In this document: piece after piece, positions 52,649 through 61,142 of the stretch | Position numbering within the stretch: position 1 is the first letter of the stretch | Layout: each line of letters opens with the position of its first letter | Origin: Bacillota bacterium | GTDB taxonomy: Bacteria; Bacillota; Clostridia; Oscillospirales; Ruminococcaceae | Length of the DNA: 64,000 nucleotides | Assembly (NCBI GenBank): GCA_023433405.1 | Contig: JAEZCT010000044.1 | Span: 62,001 to 126,000, forward strand | Reading direction: 5' to 3' | Made by a program: the position numbers and the translations under genes | The notes under the pieces: model-generated | What the model was told of the DNA's origin: nothing | What the model saw: the letters and a program-made list of their open reading frames with translations, nothing else | Database searches by the model: none

Positions 52649-55462
52649 ATGAAACACTCTACCAAACTGTTATGCCTGATTGTCAGCGCGCTGATGCTTA
52701 TTTCCATCGGCCTGACTGGCTGTCGCGGGGAACCGGCTTCTTCGCTGCCTGAGTCGTCTTCCTCCGAGCCGTCCTCATCGGAGCCGGAAAGCTCGTCTGA
52801 ACCGGAAAGCTCCTCGGAGCCGGAACCGGAAAGCTCTGAGGCGCCCTCCTCACAGGCCCCCTCCTCCTCTAAGCCTGCCGGAACGGGCGGCACAGGGGGA
52901 ACCGGCACCACGGGCACAGGTACCGGAAGTACAAGCGGCACGACCTACAGCAAGGTTTATTCCACTGCGGTGACCAGCTCCCAAAAGGAGTCGTTTAAAT
53001 CTGTAAAAATTACCGCCAGCAAGGTATCCATCAGCAACAAGACCGTCTCCGGCGACCTTGTTATTGATAAAAATGTCGGCGAGGGCGATGTTTGGCTTAC
53101 CAACGTCACGGTCGGCGGCACCATCTATATCTACGGCGGCGGTGAAAACTCCATACACCTTGAGAATGTTACGGCAAAAAAGCTGGTAAGCTCAAGCACC
53201 GTATCCCGCCCCCGCATCATCGCCAAGGGTAAAACCACGATTAATGCGACGGACATCCGTTTTGACACCCTGCTTGAGCACAGTGAGCTGACCGGCGGCG
53301 CCGGCGGCTTTCGGAACATCCAAACCGTTAAAACCCCGCAGTTCCTCACGGTGCTTAAGCTTTATAACATTACCACAGACGCGATTACGTTAAACTACGA
53401 AACCAACCTGTTTTTAAAAGGCTCTACCAGCGTTGCCAGCGTCATTGCCAACACCCCCTCCTATATAGAGGGCGGCGATAAGGTTAGTATGCTGCAAACC
53501 AACAGCAAAAATGTTTCAGTAGATACCGCGCCTTTTTATACGGGCGGCAACTATGAGCCCACCGTTGTTGACGGCAGCACCTCCGGCTCGGATGACAGCG
53601 GCAGCGGCGGCTCGGGCGGCAGCAGCAATAAGAAGACCTTGTCCGCGCCGCATATAACAATTAACACCACCACAAAAATTATATCCTGGCCCGCCGTTTC
53701 CGGCGCGACCAACGGCTATGAGGCACAAATCAGCCTTGCAGGCTCCAGTGTTTCCTTCACGGTATCCTTCAGCTCCAGTGTCAGGCAGTTTAACATTGCC
53801 TCCACGCTCGACGCAAACTCCGCGATATCCGGCGACTACCGCGTGAAGGTAAGAGCGAGTGAGACCTCAAACTACAACGAATCCCCCTTCAGCAATACTA
53901 TCCCGTATAACGGCTACTCCTCCGGTGTTGCCTCCCCCTCGGCTACTGACCTGACCTTTGACGGCACCACTGATATCGCTAAATATGTCCTTTCCTGGAC
54001 CGGGTCGGGCGCAACCAGCGGCTATACCGTGCAGGTTGCCACCGCAAACACCTTCACCACCTCATCCATTAAGCTTACCAAGACCATATCCAGCACCGCG
54101 GCAACCAGCCTTGACCTGCGCGCGGCGATGGGCACAAACTTTGCCGCAGGTACCTACTATGTGAAGGTAACCGCCAAATCGGCCTTTGAGCAGAAGCCCT
54201 CCTCTATTGCCACCTTTACCGTTACCAAGGCTGCCACCCCAACGGGCCTTGCCTTTAATTCCGCTACCAACGCGGTTACCTGGGGCAGCATTCCCAGTGT
54301 TACGAATTATACCGTTACGGTGGGTACCAACAACCACACCGCAAACTCGAATCAGTTTATTCTTGACGACGCTACCTTCCCTGCCGGAGCAACCTACAGC
54401 GTTAAAGTAACCGCTAGGGGCTGGGCGGGCAATATTCTCAACTCAAGCGCCTCGGCAGCGCTCTCTGCGGTGAAAACAGGCACTACACCTCCCCCCGATC
54501 CGGATGACCCTCCGGATCCTACTCCGGGCACGTCGGAGCTTACGGCACCTGCTCCCACTCTTACCGCCGCAAGCGCGGCTAAGGAGCTTACCGTATCCTG
54601 GTCGTCTGTCGCACACGCTACCGGGTATACGGTAACCGTTAATCTTGGGGGCAGCCCGGTGCCTAGTTTAACGAATATTGCGACTGCGTCCTTAACCTAC
54701 ACCTTCCCTGTTTCTGCAGTGGGTAATTACACCGTTTCCGTAACAGCCAACGCAGCCGGCTATGAGAGCAAAACAGGAAACACCTCGATAGTCAATGTGA
54801 GCGCGGAAAACCTGCTGTTTACGCTGGGTTGGGGAACAACAGCCTCCCCTTATCAAATTGCCGCGTTGGCTGATTTTAACAAGATTCCTTCTGTGACAGC
54901 TGCGCGTGAATATGTGCAAACAGCGGACCTGACCATCGGCACCGCCGATTGCCTGGCTTCCTTTACCGGCGTATATGACGGCGGAGGTAAGAATATCAGC
55001 ATTACCACCACCGGCGGCCTGTTTGCTGTGAACTCGGGTACTGTTAAAAATATCAACGTTAGCGCCGCAAGCGCCACAGGTACGAACTATGTGGGCATTA
55101 TTGCGGGGCAGAACAGCGGCACAATTACCGGCTGTGTTATCAATCTCCCTACTGCGACAGTAACCGGCACCTCGTATGTGGGCGGAATTACCGGTTACAA
55201 CACCGGCACCATTACCGGCTGCACCTATAACGGCGGTCTGGCAGGCTCCTCTGGTGCAATTTCCGCCGCTACGCCCGGCTTTGGCTACATTGCCGGGTAC
55301 AGCACGAACTCAGTGGAATCGAACACCTTCCCGCCAAGCCCTGCAATTGGCGCCGCGGGTACTGACCCCACAGTGCCCATTGACCCACCTGAGGGAGAAG
55401 GAGAAGCTCCCTTGGAAGGCATGTCGGTCGTTATGGCAAGTCGACTGGGCAGTTGGCTTTAA
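52649..55462 (+). CDS. Large multidomain surface lipoprotein (beta-helix, Fn3-like, GLUG)
   Basis: 937 aa. Signal peptide with lipobox LTGC, lipidated Cys25. A Ser/Glu/Pro linker of SSEPE repeats (~30-75) and a Gly/Thr stretch lead to a parallel beta-strand region (~105-310) with ordered Val/Thr repeats. Then come four Fn3-like repeats (~340-430, 435-535, 537-615, 640-720), each with a Trp and YTVTV/YVKVTA strand. The C-terminal ~130 residues have GLUG-type repeats (GTITGC, YVGGITGYNTG). A DPDDPPDPTP linker lies before the fourth repeat. Ribosome site GGAAGGA. No SLH or sortase signal. Probably an adhesive or carbohydrate-contacting surface protein; function unproven. Confidence 0.8.
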   Translation: MKHSTKLLCLIVSALMLISIGLTGCRGEPASSLPESSSSEPSSSEPESSSEPESSSEPEPESSEAPSSQAPSSSKPAGTGGTGGTGTTGTGTGSTSGTTYSKVYSTAVTSSQKESFKSVKITASKVSISNKTVSGDLVIDKNVGEGDVWLTNVTVGGTIYIYGGGENSIHLENVTAKKLVSSSTVSRPRIIAKGKTTINATDIRFDTLLEHSELTGGAGGFRNIQTVKTPQFLTVLKLYNITTDAITLNYETNLFLKGSTSVASVIANTPSYIEGGDKVSMLQTNSKNVSVDTAPFYTGGNYEPTVVDGSTSGSDDSGSGGSGGSSNKKTLSAPHITINTTTKIISWPAVSGATNGYEAQISLAGSSVSFTVSFSSSVRQFNIASTLDANSAISGDYRVKVRASETSNYNESPFSNTIPYNGYSSGVASPSATDLTFDGTTDIAKYVLSWTGSGATSGYTVQVATANTFTTSSIKLTKTISSTAATSLDLRAAMGTNFAAGTYYVKVTAKSAFEQKPSSIATFTVTKAATPTGLAFNSATNAVTWGSIPSVTNYTVTVGTNNHTANSNQFILDDATFPAGATYSVKVTARGWAGNILNSSASAALSAVKTGTTPPPDPDDPPDPTPGTSELTAPAPTLTAASAAKELTVSWSSVAHATGYTVTVNLGGSPVPSLTNIATASLTYTFPVSAVGNYTVSVTANAAGYESKTGNTSIVNVSAENLLFTLGWGTTASPYQIAALADFNKIPSVTAAREYVQTADLTIGTADCLASFTGVYDGGGKNISITTTGGLFAVNSGTVKNINVSAASATGTNYVGIIAGQNSGTITGCVINLPTATVTGTSYVGGITGYNTGTITGCTYNGGLAGSSGAISAATPGFGYIAGYSTNSVESNTFPPSPAIGAAGTDPTVPIDPPEGEGEAPLEGMSVVMASRLGSWL

Positions 55463-55490
55463 CACTTACCTTATAGCAAGAATGGATAAA

Positions 55491-55530
55491 AAAAAGAAGC
55501 TTACACCCGAAAGGGTGGGCTTCTTTTTCT
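55491..55530 (+). terminator. Terminator after lipoprotein gene
   Basis: AAAAAGAAGC pairs with GCTTCTTTTT around an ACACCC-GAAA-GGGTG inner hairpin with GNRA-type loop. Confidence 0.85.
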
Positions 55531-55584
55531 TTTAAACAAAAACTTGAATTTACTGGTTATTCAAACATAGCCTAATATATTACT

Positions 55585-56415
55585 CTAGTTACCCTTCTCC
55601 TGCCCTCTCCCAAGCTCAAACAGCATCCGGTCGCTGAGAAGCGCCTTTTTGCTTTCTTGAGAGTAAAGCTTTAGCAGCTCCTCCACCGTCATGTTTTTCC
55701 GCCGCTCTCCGGAAAGATCCAGGATGACGCGTCCCTCATCCATCATGATGGTGCGGGTACCCAGCGCGAGCGCCGCCCCAATGTCATGGGTAATCATCAT
55801 GGTGGCGGTAGGGGTGTGCTCCACCAGCTTTTCGGTAATCTCCAGCACCTTTTGCGCTGTGGCGGGGTCAAGCGCCGCCGTGTGCTCGTCCAGCAGCAGC
55901 AGGTTCGGGCGCGATATGGTACACATCAGCAGCGCCACCGCCTGACGCTGCCCCCCCGACAGCAGGCCAATTTTTACACCCATTCGGTCTTCCAGCCCCA
56001 GCCCGAGCTGCGAAAGCTGTTCGCGAAATATTTTGCTGTCATGCCGGTTTACGGCAAAAAAGCTCTTATGTGCCTTGCGCCCAAAGGCAAGTGACAGGTT
56101 TTCCTCCACCGTCATGTTGGGTGCGGTGCCGCGCATGGGGTCCTGAAACAGCCTCCCAATGGAATAGGCGCGTTTGTAGTCCCGCATATGGGTAATATCC
56201 CCACCCTCCAGCAGAATGCGCCCGCTGTCTACCGAAAAAGCACCGCAGATGGCGTTAAACAGTGTGGATTTGCCCGCGCCGTTGGAGCCGATGATGGTCA
56301 CAAACTCACCGGTCTCCATCGTGAGGCTAATCTCACGAAGTGCCGTGCGCTCGTTTACCGTCCCCGGAAAAAAGGTTTTCGAGACTGCCTCCAGTCTTAG
56401 TGCGGGTGTGCTCAT
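55585..56415 (-). CDS. ABC transporter ATP-binding subunit (TrpZ-like)
   Basis: 276 aa. Walker A GSNGAGKST, signature LSGGQRQAVAL, Walker B NLLLLDEHTAALD, H-loop MMITHD. Resembles the ATPase of TrpXYZ-type amino acid importers that use PF04392-family binding proteins. ATG overlaps the permease stop by 4 bp (ATGA). Last gene of the T-box operon. It is a dedicated ATPase, unlike the sugar importers here. Confidence 0.9.
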   Translation of the reverse strand: MSTPALRLEAVSKTFFPGTVNERTALREISLTMETGEFVTIIGSNGAGKSTLFNAICGAFSVDSGRILLEGGDITHMRDYKRAYSIGRLFQDPMRGTAPNMTVEENLSLAFGRKAHKSFFAVNRHDSKIFREQLSQLGLGLEDRMGVKIGLLSGGQRQAVALLMCTISRPNLLLLDEHTAALDPATAQKVLEITEKLVEHTPTATMMITHDIGAALALGTRTIMMDEGRVILDLSGERRKNMTVEELLKLYSQESKKALLSDRMLFELGRGQEKGN

Positions 56416-57347
56416 CGCACCTCTCCCCCTTTACCTGCTTGATTGCGGCGGGTAATTGTGCGAACAATTCTTGCGCCATCCGACGCCTTTTTGCGAAGCA
56501 CGGGAATGGAAAGGGAAACCGCAACAATCGCCGCCGAGAGAAACTTTAGCCCATAGGCAGGCAGCAGCTCAATCTTCAGGGCGATGGCAATCATTATCTG
56601 ATACGCTGCGGCGCCCAATATGACCGATATAAGCCCCAGCGTAACCCCGCGCCGCCCAAACAGCGCCTCACCAATAATCACCGACGCAAGCCCCACCACC
56701 ACCATGCCGCTGCCAAAGCTGACATCGGCATAGGACAGATACTGGCACAGCAGCGCGCCCGATAACGCCACACAGGCATTGCCAAGCGCAAAGCCCATGC
56801 ATTTGGTGAAATCTGCGTTGATGGAGGAGGATCGCACCATCTCCTCGTTATCCCCGGTGGCGCGTATGGCAATGCCCACACGGGTTTTAAACAGCACCGC
56901 AAGCACCGCCGCAAGACCTGCGGTAAATAGCCCGATAACCAAGAGCTTTGTCACATCCGCCGTAAAGCCGGTAAGCTCTCTTGCTGCGGTAAACAGGGTA
57001 CCCGCCCCCGCCAGCGCGACGTTTGCGCGCCCCCCCATCACAAACAGGTTAAAGGAGTACAGTGCCGTCATGGTTAGAATGCCGGACAAAATGGGATGAA
57101 TGCGCACCTTGGTCTGCAAGAAGCCGGTTACAATCCCGGCGAGAGCGCCCGTAAGGGCGGCGGCAAGCACTGCAAGAGCCGGATGCCCCGCCGCCGTGAC
57201 CATAACGCTGACCGCCATACCCGCCACAAACGAGCCATCCACCGTAAGGTCGGGGATATTAAGGATGCGAAAGGAGATGTAAACCCCCATCGCCATCATG
57301 GCGTACAGCATTCCAAGCTGAAGGGCTCCCATTAGTAGTAAAGCCAC
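56412..57347 (-). CDS. ABC transporter permease (TrpY-like)
   Basis: 311 aa, about eight to nine membrane helices, related to the LivH/branched-chain permease superfamily, with the conserved RATGDNEEMVRSSSIN segment. Start is GTG 57347, 7 nt after AAAGGAGG; the upstream frame has no site. It lies 110 bp after the LDH-family gene, with a repeat remnant (57415-57460) in the gap. Forms the membrane channel for the binding protein at 58430. Confidence 0.9.
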   Translation of the reverse strand: MALLLMGALQLGMLYAMMAMGVYISFRILNIPDLTVDGSFVAGMAVSVMVTAAGHPALAVLAAALTGALAGIVTGFLQTKVRIHPILSGILTMTALYSFNLFVMGGRANVALAGAGTLFTAARELTGFTADVTKLLVIGLFTAGLAAVLAVLFKTRVGIAIRATGDNEEMVRSSSINADFTKCMGFALGNACVALSGALLCQYLSYADVSFGSGMVVVGLASVIIGEALFGRRGVTLGLISVILGAAAYQIMIAIALKIELLPAYGLKFLSAAIVAVSLSIPVLRKKASDGARIVRTITRRNQAGKGGEVR

Positions 57348-57414
57348 GTCTATGCCTCCTTTTGTACTAAAAACAACAAGGGGCGATGGTACACCGCCCC
57401 CGTTTTCCATGAAC

Positions 57415-57460
57415 ACTAATTTCGTAAACGTTTCTACACTTTTTGAGGAGACTTGTATTA
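57415..57460. repeat. Palindromic element, remnant overlapping LDH stop codon
   Basis: 46 bp: ACTAATTTCG, then CTACACTTTTTGAGGAG and TATTA at the right end. The TTA at 57458-57460 is the stop codon (TAA) of the LDH-family gene on the minus strand. Confidence 0.5.
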
Positions 57461-58387
57461 CAGCGTTTTAGCAAGCTCGACGTGCCGCCCGATTACCTGT
57501 GTGGAATTGCGAAACTGCTCAAGCTCCTCCGCGGTGAGGGGAAGCTCCAGGATTTGCTCCACGCCGTGTTTGCCAATGATACAAGGCACCCCCGCGTGTA
57601 GGCCGCTTATTCCATACTGCCCCTCCAACAACGGAGAGGCCGGGAGAATGCACCGTTCATCCCGCAGGATGGCACGGACAAACTGTGCCAAAATCATCCC
57701 TATGCCAAATTCGGTGGAACCCTTGCCGATGACAATCTCCATACCCGTCAGGCGGGTGCGCTCTAAAAGCGCCGCCTTGGGTGGGTCGGGGTCGAACAGC
57801 GACAGCGGCACGCCTCCTAGTGTAATGGCCGAAAAGGGAATCATCTGCGAATCGCCGTGCTCCCCCATAGCGAAGGCCTGCACACTTTTGCCATCCACCT
57901 GATAGCGCTCGGATAATATCCGCCGCAGGCGGGCGCTGTCGAGTGCCGTACCTGTGGAGAACACCTGTCGGGCGGGCAGACCAAGATGCGCGCGAAGATA
58001 ATCGGCAACCACATCCGCGGGGTTTGATATGCTCACCACTATCCCGCCAAAGCCGCTCTTTTTTAATCGCGGCACAATATCCTGCATAATGGCTATGGTA
58101 TCCCCCAGCATATCTAAGCGCGTCTGGCCCGGCTTGCGGGAAACGCCCGCCGCCATCACCACGATGTCGGCATCCGCACATTCGCTGTAGCCCCCCGCGC
58201 GTACCGTGGTGCGCTGGGGCATCATCGCCGCGCCGTCGGCGATATCCGCGGCATGAGCGCGGGCGATGGTCTCCTCCTTATCCAGCAGGACAATCTCGCT
58301 GCATATTCCGTATGCGGCAAGAGCGCTTGCGCAATGAGAACCAACATGACCCGAACCGATTATGACGATTTTGCCTGACTGCGCCAT
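57458..58387 (-). CDS. L-lactate/malate dehydrogenase family enzyme (2-hydroxyacid dehydrogenase)
   Basis: 309 aa. NAD loop GSGHVGSH (11-18), acidic D36 for NAD, catalytic H177 in GEHGDS with D150 and R153, substrate Arg R90. At the specificity position (LDH 102) it has R84 (VSRKPGQTR), where lactate dehydrogenases have Gln and malate dehydrogenases Arg. Yet the helix near the C-terminus (GSTEFGIG) is LDH-like. Substrate could be oxaloacetate, pyruvate or another 2-oxo acid. ATG 58387 follows GAGGTGG. It sits inside the transporter operon, 42 bp after the binding protein, so it is under T-box control. Confidence 0.88.
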   Translation of the reverse strand: MAQSGKIVIIGSGHVGSHCASALAAYGICSEIVLLDKEETIARAHAADIADGAAMMPQRTTVRAGGYSECADADIVVMAAGVSRKPGQTRLDMLGDTIAIMQDIVPRLKKSGFGGIVVSISNPADVVADYLRAHLGLPARQVFSTGTALDSARLRRILSERYQVDGKSVQAFAMGEHGDSQMIPFSAITLGGVPLSLFDPDPPKAALLERTRLTGMEIVIGKGSTEFGIGMILAQFVRAILRDERCILPASPLLEGQYGISGLHAGVPCIIGKHGVEQILELPLTAEELEQFRNSTQVIGRHVELAKTL

Positions 58388-58429
58388 ACCTGCCACCTCT
58401 TTCAAATCGTTCCTGTGCTGTTCCGCTGG

Positions 58430-59443
58430 CTATTGACCAATAAGCTGGAAGTTCGCCTTCACCTCATCGGAAAGCGGAATGTTCAGTGCCGCGGCATTTT
58501 GTACATTCACCATCTTCGCGTAATTGGCAATACGCTCCACCGGGGTTTCACTAATTTTCGCCCCGTCAAGCACACTAATGACCATATCGGCGGTCTGGCG
58601 GCCGAGCACGGTGTAGTCAATGCCCACGGTAGCAAACCCGCCGTCGCGCACCATAGAATCGGCGCCGCAATAGATGGGCTTGCCTGCGTCGGTCGCAAGC
58701 TGTGCGTAGGTTTTCATGGCCGAGGCGACGGTGTTATCGTTGGGGGTGAAAAAGGCATCTACATCCCCCACAATGGAGGCCACTGCCTGCTGGAGATCGC
58801 CTGTGCCGGTAATGCTTGCTTCCTTATAGGTAAGACCGTTTGCGTCACAGTAGGACTTTGCCTTCTCTATCCCGGTGGTGGAATTGATTTCGCTGGAATT
58901 GTACACAAAGCCGAAGGTCTTGGCGTCGGGCGTCAGCTCGCTTGCCAGAGCAAAGATCAGGTCGATGGGAATGGCGTTGGATACACCGGTGATGTTCTTA
59001 TCAGTGACGTCAAAGGAGGACACCAGCCCTGCCTCTACAGGTGCGCTGACAGCGGAAAACACGATGGGTATCTCAGTGGTCGCTGCGGCGGCAGCCTGAG
59101 CGGAGGGGGTGGCGATTGGGATAAGAATATCCACCTGCTCGGCGACCAGGCTTGAAAAGATGGAGGGCAGCAGTGAGGTTTCACCATTCGCGTTCTTCAG
59201 GATAATTTCGGCCTTGGCTTCATCATAGCCCTCAGCCGCTAGCTGGGCGACAATGGTATCGCGTATCTCGTTGAGGGAGAGGTGGTCCATGGGCTGCACA
59301 ATAGCAATTTTGACCTTTTTGGCGACAGGCGCAGCCTTGGATGAGGGCACGCTCTCGGAGGAGGCGGGGGCGTTGGTACCCGTGCAGCCGAAGAGCAGCG
59401 CAAGAAGCATGGCGGACAACAGGATGGCTATTAGCTTTTTCAT
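58430..59443 (-). CDS. ABC transporter substrate-binding lipoprotein (PF04392/TrpX-like)
   Basis: 337 aa. Lipobox LFGC, Cys20. Type-1 periplasmic-binding fold: VKIAIVQPMDHLSLNEIRD, then SVEAGLVSSFDV-like hinge segments and GADSMVRDGG. TrpX-type proteins bind tryptophan or related amino acids. AAAGGAAA precedes ATG 59443. First gene after the T-box leader; ~310 nt separate the leader terminator from the start codon, including a repeat copy. Confidence 0.9.
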   Translation of the reverse strand: MKKLIAILLSAMLLALLFGCTGTNAPASSESVPSSKAAPVAKKVKIAIVQPMDHLSLNEIRDTIVAQLAAEGYDEAKAEIILKNANGETSLLPSIFSSLVAEQVDILIPIATPSAQAAAAATTEIPIVFSAVSAPVEAGLVSSFDVTDKNITGVSNAIPIDLIFALASELTPDAKTFGFVYNSSEINSTTGIEKAKSYCDANGLTYKEASITGTGDLQQAVASIVGDVDAFFTPNDNTVASAMKTYAQLATDAGKPIYCGADSMVRDGGFATVGIDYTVLGRQTADMVISVLDGAKISETPVERIANYAKMVNVQNAAALNIPLSDEVKANFQLIGQ

Positions 59444-59607
59444 AAAGCAGTTTCCTTTCTCTCGAGGTCTTGGTTTGACCAAAGACCAAAATACATAAAT
59501 TTCTTTCTGTATTTTAATATGCCCGCTCACAGCCTCTGTTTTTACTGTTCCCGTTTTAAAATCGTTCTAGGCGATGCATTAGTGCCTTGCGCAAAGTCCC
59601 CGCAGCA

Positions 59608-59712
59608 TATCCGATTTAAAAGTGCATTAAAATCAAGTGAAACGCTTTGGCTTATTGGCTTCACGCAGATTTTTAGCTTAACTTCTACGCTTTTTAAGGG
59701 GATACGTATTAC
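59608..59712. repeat. Palindromic element, left end truncated
   Basis: 105 bp: TATCCGATTTAAAAGTGC, AATCAAGTGAAACGCTTTGG, ATTTTTAGC, ATACGTA then TTA. Lies between the T-box terminator and the TrpX-type gene. Confidence 0.6.
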
Positions 59713-59752
59713 GGGGCGCATTAAAACGGGATTAGCATTAGACCGCAGGCAT

Positions 59753-60090
59753 AAAAAAACCCGCCCTTATTACAAGCATAAGGACAGGATTAAACCCTGC
59801 GGTGCCACCTTATTTGACCGCCACGCTCCTGCATAATACTGCAAAAGAGGCAAGCCCACCTCAACAGGATGCATACACATCCCTGCTTCGTAACGCGAAG
59901 CCACGTCCTCGATACTCGCGCCCACCCGCAATTCGCGCGTGCGACCCTTTCGCTCGGCCCTCGGCGGACCATTTGCCAACCGGCATTTCCACAAGCCTCT
60001 CAGCGTACGGCTCATTCTCTGTACGGCGCCTCTGTTGGTTTGATTTCCGCTTCATCGGTTTTCGGTAATATTTTGGTAGTGAATTATTGT
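59753..60090 (-). promoter_or_regulatory. T-box riboswitch, predicted tRNA-Trp specific
   Basis: The T-box sequence AAGGTGGCACCGCAGGG (59795-59811, minus) is unmistakable. Antiterminator: ATAAGG pairs with CCTTAT and GCAGG with CCTGT. The competing terminator CCTGTCCTTAT/ATAAGGGCGGG (59760-59788) ends in T7. Stem I: GATGA (K-turn), GCGGA/TCCGC base, CCAAC/GTTGG, AGAGAATGA loop. The specifier bulge reads CAAATGG, giving UGG (Trp) at 59969-59971. The acceptor-pairing bulge UGGC calls for a tRNA ending GCCA, and bacterial tRNA-Trp has G73. Uncharged tRNA-Trp should open the TrpX-LDH-TrpY-TrpZ operon. Confidence 0.9.
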
Positions 60091-60094
60091 TTTG

Positions 60095-60123
60095 ACGATA
60101 TCATATTTTCGCCGGGTTGTCAA
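60095..60123 (-). promoter_or_regulatory. T-box operon promoter
   Basis: Minus strand TTGACA (60118-60123), 17-nt spacer, TATCGT (60095-60100), immediately upstream of Stem I. Confidence 0.7.
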
Positions 60124-60283
60124 GCGTAAATTTCCTCCCGGCGGGGGCATTGGGGAGCCTTGCCTGCCTACGGGCGAACGTAGCCGCAGTGGAGATATTT
60201 TTCACTATTTGGCAGCCGCTTTTTAGATTCAGCTTTCTATTATCCCGTTCGCCGCTCATTGCTAATTACTAATTGCTAATTGC

Positions 60284-60910
60284 TCACTGTGCGCGCATAA
60301 GCTTAACCAGCTTTTTTGCGTCCTCTGTAATACCCGAAAGGTCGCCCCTCATAATGCGATCCTTGTTGCAAAGGCTGCCGCCTACCCCGATGCCAGCCGC
60401 GCCGTTTTGCAGGTATTCGGCGGCGTTCTCAACATTTACACCCCCCACGGCAATAAGCTTTGCGCCGTTTAAAGGTGCAAGCACCTCCCTAAAATACCGC
60501 GGCCCGAACGCGGAGGAGGGAAACACCTTAACATATCGACTGCCGCACCGCAGGGCATACTCAATCTCCGTTGGGGTGAGGGCGCCGGGGGCTATGAGTA
60601 CCCCGCGCTTTACGCACAGCGCAATGACCTCACGGTCGGTGTTGGGGGTGACTAAGAACTCCGCCCCCGCCTCCAGGGCCGCCTCGGCCTGCGCAAGATT
60701 AAGCACCGTGCCCGCGCCGATATGCAGCCTGCCCGCGTATCGTTTTTTCGCATTCGCTATCAGCTCCAGTGCATTCGGGCTGTTGAGGGTTACCTCCGCA
60801 AGGCGGATTCCCCCTTGGGATAAGGCCTCCAGCAGCGGCAACAAATGCTCTTTGCCGAGGCCGCGCGCAATGGCAATTACTCCGGTTTGTTCAAATGCCT
60901 GTTCCACCAT
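60284..60910 (-). CDS. 2-dehydro-3-deoxy-6-phosphogalactonate/gluconate aldolase
   Basis: 208 aa class I aldolase. Splits KDPGal (or KDPG) into pyruvate and glyceraldehyde-3-phosphate. Schiff-base Lys in YVKVFPSSAFGP, general base Glu in LAEVTLNSP, phosphate loop GGVNVENAAEYL and GVGGSL. The AEVTLNSPNALE segment resembles DgoA aldolases. ATG 60910 follows GGGGAGGA. Downstream of dgoK and dgoD, so KDPGal is the likely substrate. Two palindromic elements separate it from dgoK. Confidence 0.92.
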   Translation of the reverse strand: MVEQAFEQTGVIAIARGLGKEHLLPLLEALSQGGIRLAEVTLNSPNALELIANAKKRYAGRLHIGAGTVLNLAQAEAALEAGAEFLVTPNTDREVIALCVKRGVLIAPGALTPTEIEYALRCGSRYVKVFPSSAFGPRYFREVLAPLNGAKLIAVGGVNVENAAEYLQNGAAGIGVGGSLCNKDRIMRGDLSGITEDAKKLVKLMRAQ

Positions 60911-60947
60911 ATTAAAATCCTCCCCGTAACTTGTCGGCTGCACCTTG

Positions 60948-61032
60948 TACTAATAACCGATTGAAAGGTGTATAAAAATAAAAGTTGGTTTTCACTTTGA
61001 TTTCTACACCCTCCTAAATCTGTTATTCGGGT
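60948..61032. repeat. Palindromic element, diverged copy, tandem with next
   Basis: About 85 bp: TACTAATAACCGATTG, TATAAAAATAAAAG, GATTTCTACACC and CTGTTATTCGG. Ends 10 bp before the intact copy at 61043. Confidence 0.6.
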
Positions 61033-61042
61033 GTGATATTTA

Positions 61043-61142
61043 TACTAATATCCGATTTAAAAGAGTATAAAAATCAAGTGAAAAGCTTTAATTTATGGGT
61101 TTTCACGCGGATTTTTATCGACTCTTTTTGAGAAGATTAGTA
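61043..61142. repeat. Palindromic MITE-like element, intact copy
   Basis: 100 bp, ends TACTAAT/ATTAGTA, flanked by TTA on both sides (61040-61042, 61143-61145). Nearly identical to the copy at 28519, 32.5 kb away. The right TTA is the stop codon of dgoK. Confidence 0.85.

Larger units (their letters stand above)
59444..60283. other. T-box leader region and eda downstream region
   Basis: 840 bp without a protein gene. From right to left: short AATTGC/TAATTAC direct repeats near 60261-60288, the T-box promoter (60095-60123), the T-box leader (59753-60090), and a repeat copy (59608-59712). Confidence 0.7.

Noticed and set aside
59966..59975. Asn (AAU), Lys (AAA) or Met (AUG) as T-box specifier
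   Set aside because: These codons overlap the bulge, but Lys and Met tRNAs usually have A73, not G73, and the transporter is TrpX-type. Asn cannot be fully excluded by eye.
680..61142. Dispersed palindromes as a CRISPR array
   Set aside because: Copies are scattered singly over 60 kb, with no regular spacers and no cas gene.
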